A stretch of DNA of 47,208 nt from Gammaproteobacteria bacterium (GTDB lineage Bacteria; Pseudomonadota; Gammaproteobacteria; Eutrophobiales; Eutrophobiaceae). Both the position numbers and the translations under genes were made by a program. Location of the stretch: positions 1-47,208 of the forward strand of contig JACORW010000068.1 of the NCBI GenBank assembly GCA_016179185.1, in the 5' to 3' direction. Positions 17,951-27,118 of the stretch are shown piece after piece (within the stretch, counting starts at the first letter, position 1; each line of letters starts with the position of its first letter). The notes beneath the pieces were generated by a model. It ran no database searches. It was given only the letters and a program-made list of their open reading frames with translations, and was not told the origin of the DNA.

Positions 17951-19602
17951 CGGTCGGCCAGATGCTGCGGCTGATTTTCATCCAGCGCGTGCTGATCCGG
18001 CATGGACTCGACGAACTCGTGTTTGCAATGCACCTGTTCCGGCCATTGCGGTTCCTGCAGTACCTGCTGCCGTGGAACTGGTACGTCCGTGAACGCGGGC
18101 CGCGCGCCGAACGTCTGCGCCGCGTGCTTGAGGAACTCGGCCCGATTTACGTGAAACTGGGCCAGTTGCTGTCCACGCGCCGCGACATGCTGCCCGAGGA
18201 CGTTGCGGCGGAACTGGCCCGGCTCCAGGATCGGGTGCCGCCATTTCCCGGCGCGCGCGCCAGGGAGATCGTGGAGCGTGCCCTGAATCGCCCGGTGTCC
18301 GAGGTGTTTCTGAATTTCGATGAAACGCCGCTGGCCTCGGCTTCCGTCGCCCAGGTGCACGCGGCGCGGCTGCGCGACGGCCGCGAGATGATCGTGAAGG
18401 TTTTGCGCCCGGGAATCGAAACGGTGATCCGCCGCGATCTGGGGCTGATGTACATCCTGGCCGACATGGCCGAACGCTACTGGGGGGACGCGCGGCGGCT
18501 CCGGCCCAGCAACGTCGTGCGCGAGTTCGAAAAGACCCTGCTGGATGAACTCGATCTGATGCGCGAGGCGGCCAACGCAACCCAGTTGCGCCGCAATTTT
18601 TCGGATTCCGACCTGCTGTACGTCCCGCAGGTCGAATGGGACCTGACGCGCCGGAATGTGATGGTGATGGAGCGCATCTCGGGCGTCCCCGTAAGCGACC
18701 TCGAAGGCCTGCGCCAGGCGGGTATCGATCGCAGGTGGCTGGCGGAGGCGGGCGTCGAGCTGTTTTTCACGCAGGTGTTCCGCGACAGCTTCTTCCACGC
18801 CGACATGCACCCCGGCAACATCTTCGTGCGGCCGGAGCAGGGCCGGCAGCCGCGCATCCTGGTGGTGGACTTCGGCATCATGAGCTCGCTGACCGAATAC
18901 GATCAGCGCTATCTGGCGGAAAATTTTCTGGCCTTTCTGAACCGGAATTATCAGAAAGTTGCGCAGTTGCACGTGGAATCCGGCTGGGTTCCGGCCGGAA
19001 CGCGCGTGGACGAGTTCGAGGCCGCCATCCGCGCCGTGTGCGAACCGCTGTTCGATCGGCCGCTGAAGGAAATCTCCTTCGGCACGCTGCTGCTCAGGCT
19101 GTTTCAGACCGCGCGCCGCTTCAACATGGTGATCCTGCCGCAGCTTATCCTGCTGCAGAAGACGCTGGTGAATATCGAGGGTCTGGGCCGGCAACTCTAC
19201 CCGGATCTCGATCTCTGGCACGTGGCGCGGCCGCTGTTGGAGCGCTGGATGAGCGAGCGCGTCGGCTGGCGGGGGTTGCTGCGCGGTACGCGCGACAACC
19301 TGCCGCACTGGCTGGACCGGCTGCCGGCACTGCCGAATCGCCTGATTGACGTGGTCGAGCGGTTGCGTGACGGGCGCCTGCAGGTGCAATGGCGCTCCGA
19401 GGCCCTGGAGAGCCTGCATGCGGAACTTCGCCGCACCGGCCGGCGCAATCTGTCCGCCGTCACCGGATGCACGCTGTTTCTGGCGGGGATCGTGCTGTAT
19501 GGAATGTTCGGCACGCCGGACTGGCCCGAAGGCGTGCCGGCATTGTCCTGGGCGCTGGGCGGCACCGGCCTCGGAGTGCTGTTCCTGGCCTGGATGGAAT
19601 AA
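17944..19602 (+). CDS. ubiB: Ubiquinone biosynthesis kinase-like protein UbiB
   Basis: ADCK/UbiB atypical kinase-like ATPase needed for ubiquinone synthesis. The KxGQ signature is in VKLGQLLSTRRDMLPEDV, the Ala-rich loop in ASVAQVHAARL, the catalytic loop in HADMHPGNIF and the metal-binding DFG in VVDFGIMSS. Two C-terminal membrane helices (CTLFLAGIVLYGMFG and the final WALGGTGLGVLFLAW) anchor it to the inner membrane. The 552 residues match E. coli (546). Transcription probably ends at the palindrome just downstream. Confidence 0.95.
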   Translation: MLTVGQMLRLIFIQRVLIRHGLDELVFAMHLFRPLRFLQYLLPWNWYVRERGPRAERLRRVLEELGPIYVKLGQLLSTRRDMLPEDVAAELARLQDRVPPFPGARAREIVERALNRPVSEVFLNFDETPLASASVAQVHAARLRDGREMIVKVLRPGIETVIRRDLGLMYILADMAERYWGDARRLRPSNVVREFEKTLLDELDLMREAANATQLRRNFSDSDLLYVPQVEWDLTRRNVMVMERISGVPVSDLEGLRQAGIDRRWLAEAGVELFFTQVFRDSFFHADMHPGNIFVRPEQGRQPRILVVDFGIMSSLTEYDQRYLAENFLAFLNRNYQKVAQLHVESGWVPAGTRVDEFEAAIRAVCEPLFDRPLKEISFGTLLLRLFQTARRFNMVILPQLILLQKTLVNIEGLGRQLYPDLDLWHVARPLLERWMSERVGWRGLLRGTRDNLPHWLDRLPALPNRLIDVVERLRDGRLQVQWRSEALESLHAELRRTGRRNLSAVTGCTLFLAGIVLYGMFGTPDWPEGVPALSWALGGTGLGVLFLAWME

Positions 19603-19618
19603 CAGTCTGCGCCTGAAT

Positions 19619-19664
19619 TTGTGGGGCCGGCATCATGCCGGCCGGGATAAACCCGGCCCCACAA
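19619..19664. repeat. REP-like palindrome between convergent ubiB and yibQ
   Basis: TTGTGGGGCCGG (19619-19630) pairs with CCGGCCCCACAA (19653-19664), enclosing GCCGGCATCATGCCGGC. The 12-bp outer stem and inner palindrome could act as a bidirectional terminator or a REP unit. No strong T-run is present. Confidence 0.6.
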
Positions 19665-19674
19665 GGACGTCGAG

Positions 19675-20514
19675 TCAGCGCATACCCGCGCCGGCGGACG
19701 GGCCGGCGGCGGGCAGGGCGCGCACCAGCATGCGGTCGTTGCCCAGTTCCAGAAGCTCCGACACGCTGACCAGCCGAACCCCGAGCCGATCCAGGGCCGG
19801 CAACTGCGCGCGCAGCAATGCGATCGTTTCCGGGTGCGGATGGCCGATGGCGAGCGCGCTGCCCTTGCGGCGCGCAATCCCAATCAGTTCGCCGAACTCG
19901 ACCTGCAAATTGCGGGCATCGCGGGCATTGTCCAGAAACACGTCGCGGCGCAGATTCGGCACGCCCTTGCGTCCGGCCACATCGAAGGCAACGCTGCGCT
20001 CGCTGGTGACGCTGTCCACGAAGAACAGGTTCCGCAACCGCAACGACTCCATCAGCCACTGCATGTGCTGCGTGTCGCGGGTCAACAGACTGCCCATGTG
20101 ATTGTTGACACCGACCGCCGACGGCACGGAACGGAGGTTCTGGGTCAACGTGTGCATCAGCGCCACGCGATCCATTGCCAGTGTCAGCGCGCCGGGACCG
20201 AGCGCAATATTCTCCGTGCCGCGCTCGGGTTCCATGGGCAGATGTAGCATGATTTCCTTGCCCGATGCGATCGCGAGCTCCGACATCTCGCCCGCATGGG
20301 GCGAATGGGGGAGAATGGCCACCGCCAGCGGGCCCGGGAGCGCGATGACCGCCTGATCCTCCCGGTGGCGGTAGCCGATATCGTCAATGATGATGGCAAT
20401 GGCGGGGAGGTCCGGGTTCGCACCCACCTGTGCCGGCAGCGCCGAAGCGATGATTGCCAGCATGGCAAAAAGCGGGCGACGCACCTTTTTTTCCCGCGGA
20501 CTGGCCGCCGGCAT
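19675..20514 (-). CDS. yibQ: Divergent polysaccharide deacetylase family protein (YibQ)
   Basis: Periplasmic protein of the YibQ/DUF610 group, a divergent polysaccharide-deacetylase fold. A signal peptide is seen (PLFAMLAIIASALPAQVGA), then IAIIIDDIGYR with the paired Asp, LAVAILPHSPHAGEM, MLHLPMEP, and VGVNNHMGSLLT. Catalytic activity is unproven in the family. ATG at 20514 (MPAASPREKKV) gives a normal exported protein and has AAGG upstream; an ATG at 20604 would overlap ctpA. It is the last gene of the gpmI-envC-ctpA-yibQ operon. Confidence 0.88.
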   Translation of the reverse strand: MPAASPREKKVRRPLFAMLAIIASALPAQVGANPDLPAIAIIIDDIGYRHREDQAVIALPGPLAVAILPHSPHAGEMSELAIASGKEIMLHLPMEPERGTENIALGPGALTLAMDRVALMHTLTQNLRSVPSAVGVNNHMGSLLTRDTQHMQWLMESLRLRNLFFVDSVTSERSVAFDVAGRKGVPNLRRDVFLDNARDARNLQVEFGELIGIARRKGSALAIGHPHPETIALLRAQLPALDRLGVRLVSVSELLELGNDRMLVRALPAAGPSAGAGMR

Positions 20515-20560
20515 TCGGGCCTTGTTCACCGGGAAAAAGGGACTGCCCTTGTTTTCCCGA

Positions 20561-21925
20561 TCAGCCTGACCCGGTCTGCCGTAGCGCCAGGGCCTTGAGC
20601 ACATTCAGCGCCTGACCGAGCGCGTAATCTTCGTCCTCGATCCGCACGGGGGCCGTGGTTATCTTCCGGTCGCCCCCCGGTTCAGCCGCATCCCCCGGTG
20701 CGCCGGTCGCTTCCCCGCTGCCTTCATCCCCGGATTCTCTGGCGTCGCCCTCCAGGTGCCCGCTCAGGTCAGCCTCCTTGATCAGCACATCCTCGTCCTC
20801 AATCTTCCTGACGACGACCGCGTCGATCACGATATCGGGGGCGATGCCCTCGGCCTGGATGGAGCGGCCCGAAGGCGTGTAATAACGGGCCGTGGTCAGC
20901 TTTACCGCCTCGGTCTCCGTCAAGGGCAGCACGGTCTGCACCGAGCCCTTGCCGAAGGTTTTCTGGCCCATGATGACCGCGCGCTTTCGATCCTGGAGCG
21001 CACCCGCGACGATCTCGGCGGCGGATGCCGACCCGGCATTGACCAGCACCACCATCGGCGCATTCTCCAGCACGTCTTCCGGTCTGGCGTTGAACCGCAT
21101 CTGGGCTTCCTTCACCCGCCCCTCGGTGTACACGATCAAGCCGCTGTCCAGGAACAGGTCGGAGATGCCCACGGCCGCGCTCAACGTGCCGCCGGGATTA
21201 TTGCGCAGGTCCAGCACCAGCCCGCGCAGCCCTTCCGGGCTCTCCGCCCGCAGCGTCTCGACACCCTTGCGCGCGTCCTCGGCGGAATGGGTCTGGAAAC
21301 TGGAGACGCGAAGGTAGCCGAATCCCGGTTCGAGCATGCGCTGCCGCACGCTTTGCACCTTGATGATGTCCCGCGTCAGCGTCACCTTGATGGGTTTTTC
21401 CTCGCCGTCGCGCACCAGCGTGATGCGGATCTGCGTGCCCGGTTTGCCGCGCATCATCTTGATGGCGTCATTGAGGGACATTCCCTTTACCGGCTTGTCG
21501 TCGAGGCGGATGATCAGATCGCCCGACTTGATGCCGGCGCGTTGCGCAGGCGTGTCGTCAATGGGGGAGATCACCCGCAGGAATCCGTCCTCCGTGCCCA
21601 CTTCCAGACCGAGACCGCCGAATTCCCCGGTCGTGCTCTCCTGCAGTTCCAGGTAATCGTCCTTGTCCAGGTACGCCGAGTGCGGATCCAGCCCCTCCAG
21701 CATTCCGCGGATCGCGTTTTCCAGCAGTTTGCGATCGTCCACGGCTTCCACATAGTCGCTTTTGACCTTGGCAAACACGGCCGTGAACGTGCGGATTTCA
21801 TCCAGCGGCAGCGCGCCGGGCTGCGCCGGGACGGATTCTTCCGCATCCGGTTCCTGCGCGTGCGACAGAAACGTGAAGGGGAACAAAAACAGCGGGAACA
21901 GCAACACAGGTATGCGCCAGTTCAT
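20561..21925 (-). CDS. ctpA: Carboxy-terminal processing protease (S41, CtpA-like)
   Basis: Periplasmic S41 serine protease. Signal peptide MNWRIPVLLFPLFLFPFTF with cleavage near SHAQ; N-terminal region with FAKVKSDYVEAVDDRKLLENAI; PDZ domain about residues 85-170 (GFLRVISPIDDTPAQRAGI); catalytic Ser in VNAGSASAAEIVAGAL and Lys in GQKTFGKGSVQT. The 454-residue length includes a low-complexity acidic Gly/Glu/Asp-rich stretch near residue 400. ATG at 21925 starts a clear signal peptide, so the longer frame to 22051 is rejected. Position after envC suggests peptidoglycan-hydrolase turnover. Confidence 0.92.
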   Translation of the reverse strand: MNWRIPVLLFPLFLFPFTFLSHAQEPDAEESVPAQPGALPLDEIRTFTAVFAKVKSDYVEAVDDRKLLENAIRGMLEGLDPHSAYLDKDDYLELQESTTGEFGGLGLEVGTEDGFLRVISPIDDTPAQRAGIKSGDLIIRLDDKPVKGMSLNDAIKMMRGKPGTQIRITLVRDGEEKPIKVTLTRDIIKVQSVRQRMLEPGFGYLRVSSFQTHSAEDARKGVETLRAESPEGLRGLVLDLRNNPGGTLSAAVGISDLFLDSGLIVYTEGRVKEAQMRFNARPEDVLENAPMVVLVNAGSASAAEIVAGALQDRKRAVIMGQKTFGKGSVQTVLPLTETEAVKLTTARYYTPSGRSIQAEGIAPDIVIDAVVVRKIEDEDVLIKEADLSGHLEGDARESGDEGSGEATGAPGDAAEPGGDRKITTAPVRIEDEDYALGQALNVLKALALRQTGSG

Positions 21926-22035
21926 AATCAGAGTGCCTTGATGGGTATCGGAAGCTCCCGGTCGGTCCGGGCGGGCGAGGTGGGCTGCAAGAATACAGGC
22001 CGAGTGACGGAATTGACAAGGCGCCGGGTGCAGCG

Positions 22036-23172
22036 TCACCGGCTGCACCACAACGTCGGATCCTGGGGCGCGCCGTCGCGGCGTATCTCGAAATACAGCG
22101 CGCTTTCATCCGCGCCGCCGGTGTCGCCGGCGCGTCCAATCACTTCCCCCGCTGAAACCAGATCGCCGGCCTTTTTCAGCAGCGCCTCGTTGTGCCCGTA
22201 CAGGCTCATATAGCCGGAGCCGTGGTCCACGATGAGCAGCAGGCCGAGATTGCGGAACCAGTCGGCGAATACGACGCGCCCGTCGCTGACGGCGTGCACA
22301 TCCTGGCCGGCCGCCGCCGCCAGCGTCACGCCCTGGGATCGCATGCGCCCGCCCTTGCGCAACGCGCCAAAGGGCGTTATGACCCGCCCCTGCAGCGGCC
22401 ATGACAGCCTGCCTTTGAGGCTCGCGAACGGGGTCTGTTCTTCGAACTCGGCCACGGCCGGCTTGCGCTCGTGGATTCTGTTCAGCAGGCTCGACAGTTC
22501 GCGCTCGTTTTTCCGCAGCCGCCGCAGATCGCGATCCTGGTCCGAAATGTGGGCGTGAATGCGGGCGATGATGTCGCGCCGGGACTGCCGGTAACGATCC
22601 AGCTCGCCGAGTTTTACCAGTTGCTGCTGACGCAACACGTCCAGGCGCGCGGATTCATCCTGGATCTCCACCTGGACACGGGCCAGATCGTCCATGGATC
22701 TTCCGATGGACTGTATTTTCCTGAGCCGCGCGCGATTGAAGTAGTCGTGGTAGGCCAGCATCCGGCCGACCAGCGCCGGGTCTTCCTGGTTCAGCAGCAA
22801 CTTCAGGTAATCCTCGCGCCCGGCCATGTAGGCGATGCGAATCTGCCGCCCCAGCCGGCCGGATTCGCGCGTGAGCAGCCGTTGCTGCTCTTCCGCCTGC
22901 CGCCGCAACTCCGTCAGGCGCCGTTCGCGGTCGCCGGCATCGCGTTCGACCTCTTCCAGTTGCGCGCGCAGGCCGGCCGCGGCGGCCTCGGCCTGCTGCA
23001 GTTCAAGCTGCAATGCCTCGGCTTCGTCACGGGCCGCCGCGATCCCGGACTGCACGTCGCGGATGCGTTCGCGCACCTGTTCAAGTTTCTCTCCCTCCGC
23101 CGGCACGCCCTCCTGCGCCGCGTCCGCTGGTACCGTTGCCAGAAGCGCGCAAAAGACGGCGGAGCGGAACAA
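22036..23172 (-). CDS. envC: Murein hydrolase activator EnvC
   Basis: Periplasmic activator of amidases AmiA/AmiB at the division septum. A signal peptide (AVFCALLATVPADA) precedes a long coiled coil (about residues 30-250) and a LytM-like domain at the C-terminus. The active M23 ligands appear degenerate (SQGVTLAAAAG where active enzymes have HxGxD), as in E. coli EnvC, so it should activate rather than cleave. The end SALYFEIRRDGAPQDPTLW is characteristic. No ATG or GTG suits the start; TTG at 23172 directly before the signal peptide, 17 bases after the gpmI stop, is preferred. The open frame extends to 23541 but overlaps gpmI. Confidence 0.88.
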   Translation of the reverse strand: MFRSAVFCALLATVPADAAQEGVPAEGEKLEQVRERIRDVQSGIAAARDEAEALQLELQQAEAAAAGLRAQLEEVERDAGDRERRLTELRRQAEEQQRLLTRESGRLGRQIRIAYMAGREDYLKLLLNQEDPALVGRMLAYHDYFNRARLRKIQSIGRSMDDLARVQVEIQDESARLDVLRQQQLVKLGELDRYRQSRRDIIARIHAHISDQDRDLRRLRKNERELSSLLNRIHERKPAVAEFEEQTPFASLKGRLSWPLQGRVITPFGALRKGGRMRSQGVTLAAAAGQDVHAVSDGRVVFADWFRNLGLLLIVDHGSGYMSLYGHNEALLKKAGDLVSAGEVIGRAGDTGGADESALYFEIRRDGAPQDPTLWCSR

Positions 23173-23189
23173 GGGAAGGGTTTCCGGAG

Positions 23190-24848
23190 CTACGCGCCGG
23201 CGGCGGTACGGAGCCCGACTGATTCCGTGCCCTGCGGATCGCGTGCCGCCGGTGCCCGGAGCCTGAGGCGCGATTTGCCGGTCATCTCGGCGGGTTGTTC
23301 CAGTCCCATCAGGTGCAACAGCGTCGGCGCGATGTCGCACAACGCTCCGACTCCGGGGACAATGTCTGCGCTCCGCCCGACGTAGACCAGCGGCACCAGG
23401 TTGCTGGTATGCGCCGTGTGCGGCTGGGACTGTTCCTTCTCGGTACCGAACGAACGCATCTGTTCCGCGTTGCCGTGATCCGAGGTGATCAGCACTTCGC
23501 CGCCGGCCGCCCGCGCGGCGTCCACGATGCGGCCCAGGCACCCGTCTATGGCCTCGATGGCGCGCACCGTGGCGTTAAAGTCGCCGCTGTGGCCGACCAT
23601 GTCGGCATTGGCAAAGTTGCAGATGATCGCGTCGTAATTGCCGCCGCGGATCGCCTCCACCATGCGGTCCGTCACTTCCACGGCGCTCATTTCCGGTTTC
23701 AGATCGTAGGTCGCGACGTGCGGCGACGGCACCAGGATGCGATCCTCGAACCTGAACACGTATTCCTCGCCGCCGTTGAAAAAGAACGTGACGTGGGCGT
23801 ACTTTTCCGTCTCGGCAACGCGCAACTGGTGCAATCCGAGCCGCGAGATGAATTCGCCGAAGCTGTTGCGCAGTTGCACCGGCGGAAATGCCACCGGGAA
23901 GTCGTATTCCGCCTTGTACTGCGTCATGCCGATGAACGCGGCGAGTTTCGGGACATGCGCCCGCGGGAAATTGTCAAAGGCCGGCCACGTGAACGCGCGC
24001 GCCAGTTGCCGCGCCCGATCGGCGCGATAATTGGCGAACACCATCACGTCCCCGTCCTCGACCCGCACCGGTTTCCCGCCGCGCCGGACGATGGCCGTGG
24101 GCGCCACGAATTCGTCGGTTTCGCCGCGGGCATAGGCCAGGTCCACGGCGATGAAGGCGTCACTGCACACGTGCGCCGCCGTGCCCGAACTGATCAGGTC
24201 ATAGGCCTTCTGCGTCCGATCCCAGTGGTTGTTGCGATCCATCGCGAAATAACGCCCCACGATGCTTGCGAACCGCCCGCAGCCCACCTCGCGCATCTTT
24301 ATCTGGGCGAGGTGCAGATATTCAGCCGCGCTCTTCGGCGGCGTGTCGCGGCCGTCCAGAAACGCGTGCAGATGAACGTCCCGCACCTCGCAGCGGGCCG
24401 CCAGCTCCAGCAGCGCATATATATGATCCTGGTGACTGTGCACGCCCCCGGGCGACAATAAACCAAGCAGGTGCAGCGCCTTGCCGTTGGCCGCCGCGGC
24501 GCGGAATGCGCCCGTGAACGTTTCATTGCGGAAGAAACTGCCGTCCTCGACGGCCCGGCTGATGCGGGTGAACTCCTGATGCACGACGCGGCCGGAGCCG
24601 ATGTTCATGTGTCCGACCTCGGAATTGCCCATCTGCTGGTCCGGCAGGCCCACGTCCAGCCCGGAGGCGCTGATCAATCCGTGCGGGCACTCGCTCCAGA
24701 GCCGGTCCCAGACCGGCTTGCGCGCGCTGTGGATGGCGTTGTAATTGGTGTTCTCGGAATAACCCCACCCGTCCAGCACGATCAGGACCATAGGGCGATG
24801 CGCAATGCTGCGGGTGGTGGGGCTGACGGCGGGGGAGGACTCGGTCAC
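23190..24848 (-). CDS. gpmI: 2,3-bisphosphoglycerate-independent phosphoglycerate mutase
   Basis: Manganese-dependent glycolytic enzyme interconverting 3- and 2-phosphoglycerate. Metal and catalytic motifs are VLDGWG, GNSEVGHMNIG with the nucleophile Ser, SHQDH, FLDGRDTPP, NYRADRARQL, ADMVGHSGD, TSDHGNAE and PHTAHTSNLVP. The 552 residues exceed the usual 510-515 because of about 18 extra N-terminal residues and a C-terminal tail of about 24 residues after EMTGKS. A downstream ATG before VLIVLDGWG is possible. It heads the envC-ctpA-yibQ operon and is divergent from the rhodanese gene. Confidence 0.95.
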   Translation of the reverse strand: MTESSPAVSPTTRSIAHRPMVLIVLDGWGYSENTNYNAIHSARKPVWDRLWSECPHGLISASGLDVGLPDQQMGNSEVGHMNIGSGRVVHQEFTRISRAVEDGSFFRNETFTGAFRAAAANGKALHLLGLLSPGGVHSHQDHIYALLELAARCEVRDVHLHAFLDGRDTPPKSAAEYLHLAQIKMREVGCGRFASIVGRYFAMDRNNHWDRTQKAYDLISSGTAAHVCSDAFIAVDLAYARGETDEFVAPTAIVRRGGKPVRVEDGDVMVFANYRADRARQLARAFTWPAFDNFPRAHVPKLAAFIGMTQYKAEYDFPVAFPPVQLRNSFGEFISRLGLHQLRVAETEKYAHVTFFFNGGEEYVFRFEDRILVPSPHVATYDLKPEMSAVEVTDRMVEAIRGGNYDAIICNFANADMVGHSGDFNATVRAIEAIDGCLGRIVDAARAAGGEVLITSDHGNAEQMRSFGTEKEQSQPHTAHTSNLVPLVYVGRSADIVPGVGALCDIAPTLLHLMGLEQPAEMTGKSRLRLRAPAARDPQGTESVGLRTAAGA

Positions 24849-24899
24849 GGGTCATCCTGGGCGTCTGTGGACGGAACGCCAGTCTACCATGACTGGGCC

Positions 24900-24927
24900 G
24901 CAACCCGCGGTTGCGCCATGCGCAACC
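24900..24927. promoter_or_regulatory. Two mutually exclusive stem-loops in the gpmI/yibN divergent region
   Basis: GGTTGC at 24909-24914 can pair with GCAACC at 24900-24905, or within GGTTGCGC/GCGCAACC (24909-24916 with 24920-24927). Only one can form at a time. It could be an operator or a folding switch; transcript start is unknown. A TATCAT hexamer at 24959-24964 is a weak -10 candidate. Confidence 0.35.
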
Positions 24928-25008
24928 CTTTGATGTTCCGAAAATATCCGGCTTCACGTATCATGCAGCGCGGCGCCGGAGTCCCGACCCCGTGATCGGC
25001 AGGTATCC

Positions 25009-25443
25009 ATGGAACGCATCCCCGAATTCATCGGCAATCATCTGTTTCTGGTCAGCCTGTTTGCGGCGCTCCTGGTCATGCTGCTGTGGAACCTGTTCGG
25101 CGCCGGCCTGACCGGCGTGCAGGAGATTGAACCGGCGGATGCGACATTGTTGATCAACCGGGAGGGCGGTCGGGTGGTGGACGTGCGGGCGGCGGATGAA
25201 TATGCCGCCGGTCACATCCTGAATGCATTGAATCTGCCGCTGGCGGAACTGGAGTCGCGCCGCGGCGAGCTGGACAAGTACAAGGATAAACCCGTCATCG
25301 CCGTGTGCGGAAACGGCCCGATGTCCGGCCGGGCCGCGCGCCAGTTGCGCGGCGCCGGATTTGCGCGCGCGGTGGCGCTGCGCGGCGGTATCGCCGCATG
25401 GCAGGGGGCGCACCTGCCGCTCACCCGCTCCCAGAAGATCTGA
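25009..25443 (+). CDS. yibN: Membrane-anchored rhodanese-like protein (YibN)
   Basis: One N-terminal membrane helix (about residues 11-30, LFLVSLFAALLVMLLW) anchors a rhodanese domain (about 38-140). The catalytic Cys lies in IAVCGNGPMSGRAARQL, and VVDVRAADEYAAGHI is the conserved CH2 block. Rhodaneses carry persulfide sulfur; the acceptor here is unknown. It precedes secB and gpsA as in many Gammaproteobacteria, but the grxC gene usually found between yibN and secB is missing. Confidence 0.9.
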   Translation: MERIPEFIGNHLFLVSLFAALLVMLLWNLFGAGLTGVQEIEPADATLLINREGGRVVDVRAADEYAAGHILNALNLPLAELESRRGELDKYKDKPVIAVCGNGPMSGRAARQLRGAGFARAVALRGGIAAWQGAHLPLTRSQKI

Positions 25444-25466
25444 TCCAAGAGAGGAACCGAACACCC

Positions 25467-25976
25467 ATGGCTGCTGAAGACATCGCCGCCGGCGCAACGC
25501 CTGCAGAACCGACCCAGGGAGGACGGTTCGGCATTCAAAAAATCTACATCAAGGACCTGTCCTTCGAGACGCCCCATTCGCCGCAGATCTTTCAGGAGGA
25601 ATGGAAGCCGACCGTGAATCTGGACCTGTCCAGCACCGCCACGGCGATCATGGAAAACATCTATGAAGTCGTATTGTCGGTGACGGTCACGGTGAGTTTC
25701 GAGGAGAAGACCGTGTATCTGGCCGAGGTGGAACAGGCGGGCATCTTTCAGATCCAGGATCTGCCGAAGGAAGTGCTGGCGCGGGTGCTGGCGACCGTGT
25801 GTCCGAACATCCTGTTTCCGTTCGCGCGCGAAGTGGTCGCGGACCTCGCGATGCGCGGCGGCTTTCCGCAATTGCTGATTGCCCCGATGAATTTCGAGGC
25901 GTTATACGCTCAACATCAACAGCAGCAGGCGGCCGCGGCGGCCGCAAAGCCCGCCCCCGGCGAAAAGAAACACTGA
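25467..25976 (+). CDS. secB: Protein-export chaperone SecB
   Basis: Tetrameric chaperone that keeps preproteins unfolded and delivers them to SecA. Conserved segments are IQKIYIKDLSFETPHSPQ, WKPTVNLDL, EVVLSVTVTV, EVEQAGIF, CPNILFPFAREVVADL and GGFPQLLIAPMNFEALY. An Ala/Gln-rich C-terminal tail ends in GEKKH. ATG at 25467, with GAGGA upstream, gives 169 residues (family about 155-170). The longer frame from 25305 lies inside yibN and is rejected. Confidence 0.96.
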   Translation: MAAEDIAAGATPAEPTQGGRFGIQKIYIKDLSFETPHSPQIFQEEWKPTVNLDLSSTATAIMENIYEVVLSVTVTVSFEEKTVYLAEVEQAGIFQIQDLPKEVLARVLATVCPNILFPFAREVVADLAMRGGFPQLLIAPMNFEALYAQHQQQQAAAAAAKPAPGEKKH

Positions 25977-25984
25977 GCCGGGAC

Positions 25985-26992
25985 GTGCGTGCCGAAGCCT
26001 CAGTGCTGGTCCTTGGCGCCGGTTCCTGGGGCACGGCGCTGGCGCTGGTACTGGCGCGCCACGGAATTGACACCTTTCTCTGGGACTGCGACGCCGCGCA
26101 CACCGCGCGCCTCAAGTCGGACCGGACCAATTCACGCCACCTGCCCGGCATCCCGTTCCCCGAGCGTCTGATCCCGGTCACTGATCTGGGGGATGCACCG
26201 GCCGGGATCCAGGATGTCGTCGTTGCCGTGCCGTGCGAAGGGCTGGGCGCGGCACTGGCATCGCTGCGCGCTGCGTGCGGAACCGGGCTCCGGCTGTGTC
26301 TCGCCAGCAAGGGACTGGAACCAGCCACGCTGCGCCTGAACCATGAGGTGGCGCTGGAGTGTCTGGGGCCGGTCCCGACCGCGGTCCTTTCCGGACCGTC
26401 GTTCGCCGCCGAAGTGGCACGCGGGCTGCCGACCGTGGTCACCATCGCCTCCACCTCCCCCGTCACTGCGGAGCATTTTGCGCAGTTGTTTCACAGTGAG
26501 ACGTTTCGCATTTACACCCATGACGATGTGATCGGCGTCCAGGTGGGCGGCGCCGTGAAGAACGTCATGGCCATTGCGGCGGGGATTTCCGACGGCCTGG
26601 GTTTCGGCGCAAATACCCGCGCGGGCCTCATCACGCGGGGGCTGGCGGAGATCATGCGGCTGGGTATCGCGATGGGAGGGCGCCGCGACACGTTCATGGG
26701 TCTGGCTGGGCTCGGTGACCTGGTGCTGACCTGCACCGATGATCAGTCGCGTAACCGGCGACTGGGATTGGCACTGGCGCGGGGCAAGTCACTGGAGGAA
26801 GCACGGCGGGAAATTGGCCAGGCCATCGAAGGTGTCCGGACCGCGGCGGTGGTGGTCGAGCTGGCCCGGAGGCATCGCATCGAAATGCCCATCAGCGAAC
26901 AGGTACAGCAGGTCATCATCGGTACGGTGACGCCCGCGGCCGCGGTGCAAAATTTACTGCGGCGAGAGCGAAAAGGGGAACTTATATTCTGA
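25985..26992 (+). CDS. gpsA: Glycerol-3-phosphate dehydrogenase [NAD(P)+] GpsA
   Basis: Makes sn-glycerol-3-phosphate for phospholipids. The Rossmann motif VLGAGSWGTALA begins near residue 8. SKGLE, LSGPSFAAEVA, the catalytic Lys in GGAVKNVMAIAAG and GFGANTRAGLITRGLAE are standard, with a C-terminal substrate region ending in IEMPISEQVQQVI. GTG at 25985 is chosen because the frame upstream runs through secB. The 335 residues are normal. It follows secB by eight bases and ends this operon. Confidence 0.95.
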   Translation: MRAEASVLVLGAGSWGTALALVLARHGIDTFLWDCDAAHTARLKSDRTNSRHLPGIPFPERLIPVTDLGDAPAGIQDVVVAVPCEGLGAALASLRAACGTGLRLCLASKGLEPATLRLNHEVALECLGPVPTAVLSGPSFAAEVARGLPTVVTIASTSPVTAEHFAQLFHSETFRIYTHDDVIGVQVGGAVKNVMAIAAGISDGLGFGANTRAGLITRGLAEIMRLGIAMGGRRDTFMGLAGLGDLVLTCTDDQSRNRRLGLALARGKSLEEARREIGQAIEGVRTAAVVVELARRHRIEMPISEQVQQVIIGTVTPAAAVQNLLRRERKGELIF

Positions 26993-27118
26993 TCCCGGCC
27001 GGAATTGCGGTAATGCACTGAATCCAGATCGGAACTGCGTCACAATAAACCACAGGGCCAGAACTTATGCTGGCAATACCTCGTCTAAAGTCGGGTCGTG
27101 TAAGGGATCTGCGGATCA

